A stretch of 64,000 nucleotides of DNA, from contig NC_057847.1 in the NCBI RefSeq assembly GCF_910594005.1, forward strand, positions 52,528,001 through 52,592,000, written 5' to 3'. The notes beneath the pieces are model-generated. The model had not been told where the DNA came from. It searched no databases and saw only the letters and a program-made list of their open reading frames with translations. This stretch comes from Cervus elaphus (lineage: Eukaryota > Chordata > Mammalia > Artiodactyla > Cervidae). This document shows positions 58,501 through 64,000 of the stretch, one piece after another; positions within the stretch are counted from its first letter, which is position 1, and each line of letters opens with the position of its first letter. The position numbers were made by a program, and so were the translations under genes.

Positions 58501-60626
58501 TATTCTCTTAGGGTATGCTGCTCCCTGGGTACAGAATATCCTGATGATACTGTAAAGTTTGTGAATGCACAGCGAATCCCACTTTTGGCTCTTAATCAGA
58601 ATGTATTTCATCCTGATTCACACAGCCCCTGTGGCTGCTTCTTCATTCAGATTTAGAGAAGTGGTTGAGAACGACTGGAACTTGAGTGAAATCACAACTA
58701 CAGAACTCCTGATAAGGCATTTGTCTTCTGTGACTCAGTGAGCGATGGCAGAAGACATCCTGCCCTGCCCCTTTCAAGAATGCCTGGTTCCCTACCACCA
58801 TCTGAAGCTCTAAGCTCTTCGTACACGACATGGCTGAAATTTTACATATAAACTCGGCAGAAGGAAAACAAAACACGGCTGTTTGCTTCCCCCTTAAAGC
58901 TATTTATTTACCGAATGACCATAGAAAGCAAGTCTTCAACAATAACAGCAGGAAATCAATCTCAAAGAAACTTAAAAAAGATTTTTTTAAACAAAGTTAA
59001 GTTTTCAGAGGGTGTGCATTTTAAGTATGCAGAGCCAGTTTAGGGAACAATATGCAACTTCACTCTCCTCCCCTTGTTCATTATCTGAGAGCCTATAATC
59101 AGCACGAAGACCATTGTATCTGAAGGCTGGCTCTGAGTCCCCCTAACAAATCTCTCTCTGACCTCACAAATATCCCTGGAAATATAACGACACAGTCATA
59201 CATCTGAAACACTGCAGGACTGATTCACTTGCCTCCTTTTAACCAAAGAGGAAACTGAGGCTGGCAGAGCAATCATGAACTGCTAAAAGTCAAACAGCTA
59301 GGACCATAAGTTTTCTGACTTCTGGTATAACTTCTTGTTTCTAACATAACACATTTTCAATTAGAAAAACATCTCCATTTCCCTGTGCCTCAGCTGCTCC
59401 CATCCACACAGAGAATATCTTTTCAGACCTTTGCTATTTACATTCCTATGGAATATTTTGAGACACACGTAGAGATTCACTAAAATAATTTAAGTGATAA
59501 TAAATGGATGTTTGTGTGTTTGTATGTGTAAAAAAGAGAGCATGAGAGAAAATAAGACGGAGAGATGAAGACAGAGGAAGAGATGAAGCTCCTGACATCA
59601 TAGGGTTGTTGGGTGGAGTAACTAATAAAAGTAATTGCTAAGCACCAGGGATGTTGTGTACAGCTAAACCAGGATGAACCCAAATTTGCAAATGTCATGA
59701 GACTTTTATTTTCAACAGGTGGCATTTGAGAATGCAAACTATAAGCACTCAAATGAGAACTTGGTGTAAAAGGGAAGAATTGTGGGGATTTACACACTTG
59801 TGATATCTGGGCGACTGAAAAACATTGCTTCATGTTTGCAAATCCTCTACAGAGGCACGTATGGAGAGGCATACTTGATGAGAGATACACTTAGAAAACA
59901 CTTCTCTAATTTTTATTGGTTAATATAGAAGAAGAAAAAAAAAGGTAAGAACATCTACTACACAAGGGGAAAGCCACTGACACTGTTTGTGGACAAAAAA
60001 GTGTGAGTCAAAAACCCCAAATGAGGAAGGCAATAAACAGTACAAAAGTCCACCATTGCACGCATCATGATACTCTATCTAAATTGTTTTGCCTATATCA
60101 GATCCACCTCATATGTTTACTAAGAAAGGAAAGAACTTTTGCTGACAAGCACCCTGAGTTTGATTTATCATTTACAACACTAAGAGGCTGCCAAGCAAGC
60201 CTTTATAATTCCCAGTTCTTAAAATTATTATTGTCATTGGGCATGGAAATAAGGTTCGGAGTTGTAGGTGTGTACACACTACTCCTGGCAATAGGCTAGT
60301 TTGTTGAAGATGGTTTTCTCTACCAAAAATGTGTCACAAAAGGGGTGCAACATCCATGTCAGACCTAAAAAAAAATATTTTCTCCAAGCTTGCATCTAGC
60401 ATGGGATCTGTGTAGTGTGACAGATGCCATAAAGGATAAACAGCTTCTGCTTAATAAGGGATGTGGTCTCAATCATCAGAATGATAAAGATGCTGACCTG
60501 AATTACCTGGTAAAGAAATAAAAACTCTTATCCTCAGAATTACTCCAAGTTTATTTCTGTCTGAATTCTTCCCCAAGTGTTGGATAACTAATTTGACTAA
60601 TTGCTAACTTTGAATATTAGTAACCT
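55514..60626. other. 5.1 kb free of ruminant-specific insertions
   Basis: Only one old MIR is recognised. Composition is mixed, notably 56220-58900, with few simple repeats. Open frames of 60-136 codons occur on both strands (for example 55557-55889 and 59480-59890 reverse) but show no domain, conserved start context or splice pattern. This is the longest run in the window without BovB/Bov-tA sequence apart from the left-hand end. Confidence 0.55.
59225..59325 (-). mobile_element. MIR SINE fragment
   Basis: 'aaagaggaaactgaggctgg' and 'agtcaaacagctaggaccat' correspond to the central, reversed MIR core. Confidence 0.65.
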
Positions 60627-60637
60627 AAGGGGCATTC

Positions 60638-61207
60638 CAGCTTGTGCTTCTTCCAGCCCAGCGTTTCTCATGATGTACTCTGCATATAAGTTAAATAAGA
60701 AGGGTGACAAAATACAGCCTTGATGTACTCCTTTTCCTATTTGGAACCAGTCTGTTGTTCCATGTCCAGTTCTAACTGTTGCTTCCTGACCTGCATACAG
60801 ATTTCTCAAAAGACAAGTCAGGTGGTCTGATATTCCCATCTCTTGCAGAATTTTCCACAGTTTATTGTGATCCACATAGTCAAAGGCTTTGGCACAGTCA
60901 ATAAAGCAGAAGTAGATGTTTTTCTGGAACTCTCTGGCTTTTTTGATGATCCAGCAGATGTTGGCAATTTGATCTCTGGTTCCTCTGCCTTATCTAAAAC
61001 CAGCTTGAACATCTGGAAGTTCACTGTTCACGTATTGCTGAAGCCTGGCTTGGAGAATTTTGAGCATTACTTTACTAGCGTGTGAGATGAGTGCAATTGT
61101 GCTGTAGTTTGAGCGTTCTTTGGCATTGCCTTTCTTTGGGATTGGAATGAAAACTGACCTTTTCCAGTCCTGTGGCCACTGCTGAGTTTTCCAAATTTAC
61201 TGGCTAT
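60638..61207 (-). mobile_element. BovB LINE, inverted 5' part of a single insertion
   Basis: The reverse strand carries reverse-transcriptase fingers and palm sequence: VDHNKLW-like motif with frameshift, DHNKLWKILQEMGISDHLTC, QEATVRTGHGTTDW, then LYAEYIMRNAGLEEAQ. Its left border coincides with the left copy of a perfect TSD (60627-60637). Together with the forward part it forms one element with an internal inversion. Confidence 0.9.
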
Positions 61208-61220
61208 ATATTGTATATTC

Positions 61221-62134
61221 TCAAGGCTGTATATTGTCACCCTGCTTATTTAATTTATATGCAGAGCACATCATGAGAAATGCTGGGCTGGAAGAAACAC
61301 AAGTGGAAATCATAATTGCCAGGAGAAATATAAATAACCTCACATATGCAGATGACACCACCCTTATGGCAGAAAGTGAAGAAGAACTAAATAGCCTCTT
61401 GATGAAAGTAAAAGAGGAGAGTGAAGAAGTTGCCTTAAAACTCAACATTCAGAAAACTAAGATCATGGCGTCTGGTCCCATCACTTCATGGCAAATAGAT
61501 GGGGAAACGGTGGAAACAGTGGCTGACTTTATTTTTTTGGGCTCCAAAATCACTGCAGATGGTGATTACAGTCATGAAATTAAAAGATGCTTACTTCTTG
61601 GAAGGGAAGTTTTGACCTTGGTCATAACTTTTAATATCCTAGACAGCATATTAAAAAGCAGAGACATTACTTTGTCAACAAAGGTCCATCTAGTCAAGGC
61701 TATGGTTTTTCCAGGAGTCATGTATAGCTATGAGAGGTGGAATATAAAGAAAGCTGAGTGCCAAAGAATTGATGCTTTTGAACTGTGGTGTTGAAGACTC
61801 TTGAGAGTCCCTTGGACTGCAAGGAGATCCAGTCAATCCAACCTAAAGGAGATCAGTCCTGGGTGTTCATTGGAAGGACTGATGTTGAAGCTGAAACTCC
61901 AATACTTTGGCCCCCTGGTTCGAAGAGCTGACTCATTTGAAAAGACCCTGATGCTGGGAAAGATTGAGGGCAGGAGGAGAAGGGGACGACAGAGGATGAG
62001 ATGGTTGGATGGCATCACCAACTCAATGGACATGTGTTTGGGTGGACTCCGGGAGTTGGTGACGGACAGGGAGGCCTGGCATGCTGCAGTTCATGGGGTT
62101 GTGGATAGTCGGACTTGACTGAGCCACTGAACTG
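61221..62134 (+). mobile_element. BovB LINE, forward 3' part of the same insertion
   Basis: A 186-codon open frame (61234-61794) starts at LYAEHIMRNAGLEETQ and keeps the catalytic YADD (61345-61356), MAESEEELNSLL, and VFPGVMYSYERW where intact copies have CESW. A two-base loss near 61793 ('tgttgaag') ends it, and the rest reads on in another frame (61801-62118) with GRRRRGRQRMRWLDGIT. The right TSD aaggggcattc is at 62135-62145. Confidence 0.93.
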
Positions 62135-62145
62135 AAGGGGCATTC

Positions 62146-62865
62146 AAGAATTTTCCCACAGTGAGGAGTTAGATGTGATTTTACCATGTTTCTCCAACTC
62201 TATCCTCTGCAAGAAATGTATACCTTAAACTAGGGATGTTTAAAGGATACTAAACTAGGCCAGATTTAAATGGGTGATGCAAGAAACTTAGTGGAAATCA
62301 AAGAGAGGTTGTTAAAAATCTTAACTTCTCAGCCCTTGCTTCACTGTTTCATAAAAGAGGCCAGATGTAAGGCTCTCCAAACTGTAGTCTTGATGGCATT
62401 CTTTTGAAAAATAATTTGATTTCAAGCAACAGAGAGCCCCCCTCAAACATGTACACAATTCTTGTACATATGTATTTCTGAGGTGAAGTTTTGGCCTGTT
62501 ATCATTAAAAGTACTCTTTAGTTTCTCTTCTTGTCTCCTTTGTTTGTTTGAACATACAGTGAAAAATAACTGTTAGAGCTTTTTGGTAGAGTGCATATAT
62601 GACTTATTTTGGAACAGACAAAGGCATTTTGACCAATGTGTATTATGAAAGCAGATTTTATATAAATATATGTATATAAAATAAGCTCATTTGCACATGG
62701 CTCAAGGGAAGCTAATCTCACCGCAAAAAGTTCCCTAATGTTTACTTCAGCCTAGTTTTCATTTTCAGTATGTGTAGAGAAAATAAAGGCAAGCGGATAA
62801 TTGTATAGAAAAGAAGGTGATGGCCTTTAACTTTCATTTGTTTTACTGTAATGCACACAAAGGAC
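62146..62865. other. Unassigned stretch
   Basis: About 700 bases with a C-run (62437-62442) and TA-rich wording at 62660-62680. Nothing is assigned. Confidence 0.5.
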
Positions 62866-63092
62866 TGGGGCTTCCAGGGTGGCTCAGAGGTAAAGAATCT
62901 GCCTGCCTGCTAATGTAGGATACACAGGATATGTGGGTTCCATCCCTGGAAAGGGAAGATCTCCTAGAGAAGGAAATGGCAGCCCACTCCAGTATTCTTG
63001 CCATGGGAAATCCCATGGACAGAGGAGCCTGGTATGTTACAGTCCTTGGGATCCCAGAAGAGTTGAACATGACTTAGCAGCTAAATTACAAC
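62866..63092 (+). mobile_element. Bov-tA SINE
   Basis: Head 'ggggcttccagggtggctca', with a few extra bases in the head region ('gcctgcctgctaatg'), body 'gagaaggaaatggcagccca' and tail ending 'cttagcagctaaattacaac'. TSD not resolved. Confidence 0.92.
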
Positions 63093-63187
63093 TATAACAA
63101 GAGACTGACAGGCCTGTGGTGAGTTTCTTTACCAATGAGAGACCCAGACCTGCTGGTATTCTGTTGCAGAATGCTACCCAATAGTAC

Positions 63188-63303
63188 TGCTGCTGCTGCT
63201 GCTAAGTCGCCTCAGTCGTGTCCGACTCTGTGCGACCCCACAGACGGCAGCCCGCCAGGCTCCCCCTCCCCTGGGACTCTCCAGGCAAGAACACTGGAGT
63301 GGG
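63188..63303 (-). mobile_element. Short Bov-A SINE with (GCT)n end, young
   Basis: A single Bov-A unit with a TGC/GCT run of about five units at the left. Perfect 13-bp TSD tacccaatagtac (63175-63187 and 63304-63316). It retains many CpGs (tcgcctcagtcgtgtccgac, gcgacc, gacggc, cccgcc), so it is probably the youngest insertion in the window. Read through, it gives a 67-codon frame that is not a gene. Confidence 0.95.
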
Positions 63304-63364
63304 TACCCAATAGTACAGTTCCTGCAAAATGCCACTGAAATATGTGACTCTTAATGTTTTTAAA

Positions 63365-63440
63365 TCTATCTATCTATTTACCTATCTATTTGTCCTCTCT
63401 CTATAAATGTATTTTGTTTGTTTGTTTGTTTGTTTGTTTT
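63365..63440. repeat. (TATC)n and (TTTG)n microsatellites
   Basis: Interrupted TATC units at 63365-63392 followed by about seven TTTG/TGTT units at 63411-63440. Confidence 0.9.
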
Positions 63441-64000
63441 CTTATTCCAGAAAGGAGGTAATGTAGCTCACACAAATATGTAAAATCACAATGCAATCGT
63501 GTAAAACTAAAGATTACATGGCTTAGGGAATAAAACGAAGGTGAAATAACAGACAGATAAGATGAAGGCAGAAGTGAGATTGATACCTACAATGTCTTTC
63601 CTCAGGGACTTTACATTTGCTGAAGTGTCTAGTGAATGTTCTCAGAAACAAGCGTAAAAGGGGTGCTTCAAACTATTTTGGATAGTTCATAACATCCATA
63701 GTATATTAAAATAGTTTCTCAGAAGAAATATAACCTTGCATGGTTCTCAGACTAGAAAGAACTTTCTATCCTAGGGCTTTGAAAAGAACATAGGAACTTC
63801 AAGAAACACTCACCAGTAGCTTAACATTCGAGCTCAACTGATAAAGCCGCTCTTTCTCTGACTGGTTTTCAGGATCTTCCTCAAAGGACCTCACCCATGA
63901 AACTCTATTTTTCTGATTATCATGGCCCTTGGGTAATCTCATCCAGCATGGTTACTTTAAATATCTTCTTTACACGGACCACCCTAAAATATATCTATCA
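63441..64000. other. Unassigned stretch at window end
   Basis: About 560 bases with no repeat or exon recognised; it may continue beyond the window. Confidence 0.5.

Noticed and set aside
1..64000. A novel multi-gene system such as a defence locus or biosynthetic cluster
   Set aside because: No clusters of real coding sequences exist; all strong coding signals are LINE remnants, and the repeat content is that of ordinary ruminant intergenic or intronic DNA.

Overview
The window is nuclear DNA from a ruminant, probably a bovid. The evidence is the mix of interspersed repeats: tRNA-headed Bov-tA and Bov-A2 SINEs, 5'-truncated BovB (RTE-type) LINEs and older CHR-type SINEs, on a background of mammal-wide MIR, L1, MER5A-like and MER20-like relics. 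The species cannot be fixed from these families. The DNA is A+T-rich, with no CpG island, intact RNA gene, CRISPR array or bacterial/phage gene.

I found no protein-coding exon that I can defend. Nearly all long open frames are pieces of BovB reverse transcriptase or SINE sequence read in either direction. The best reading is an intergenic or deep-intronic segment built by successive retroposition.

Layout. 0-7 kb: old LTR-like sequence, a MER5A-like hAT relic, a MIR, a CHR-type SINE with target-site duplication (TSD), and an LTR-like element (about 6.69-7.32 kb) split by a Bov-tA SINE. 7-16 kb: mostly unique DNA, plus a BovB tail invaded by a SINE (about 9.85-10.47 kb) and another old LTR-like block. 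16-24.5 kb: the densest repeat zone, with six BovB pieces, a degenerate L1 ORF2 interrupted by a tiny BovB tail, and a BovB copy (23.86-24.42 kb) with a 187-codon open frame. 24.5-41 kb: scattered SINEs, an L1 3' end, and a 1.2 kb reverse-oriented BovB with a perfect 12-bp TSD. 41-54 kb: few recent insertions, a long (TA)n, a small CpG-bearing patch near 44.4-44.5 kb, a bipartite Bov-A2 with a (GT)n head, and a 15-nt C run. 54-64 kb: one BovB and one SINE, then about 5.1 kb without ruminant-specific insertions, then a BovB with an internal 5' inversion between perfect 11-bp TSDs (60,627-62,145), and finally a CpG-retaining short SINE with a perfect 13-bp TSD (63,175-63,316).

Nothing here acts as a gene system. 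BovB supplied the reverse transcriptase and the Bov SINEs share its 3' tail, which fits the established view that BovB mobilises them. Nesting gives relative ages: MIR, L1, LTR and hAT relics are oldest, CHR-type SINEs intermediate, BovB and Bov-tA youngest. Family names come from recognising consensus-like sequence by eye. Boundaries without a stated TSD are good to roughly 10-30 bases.
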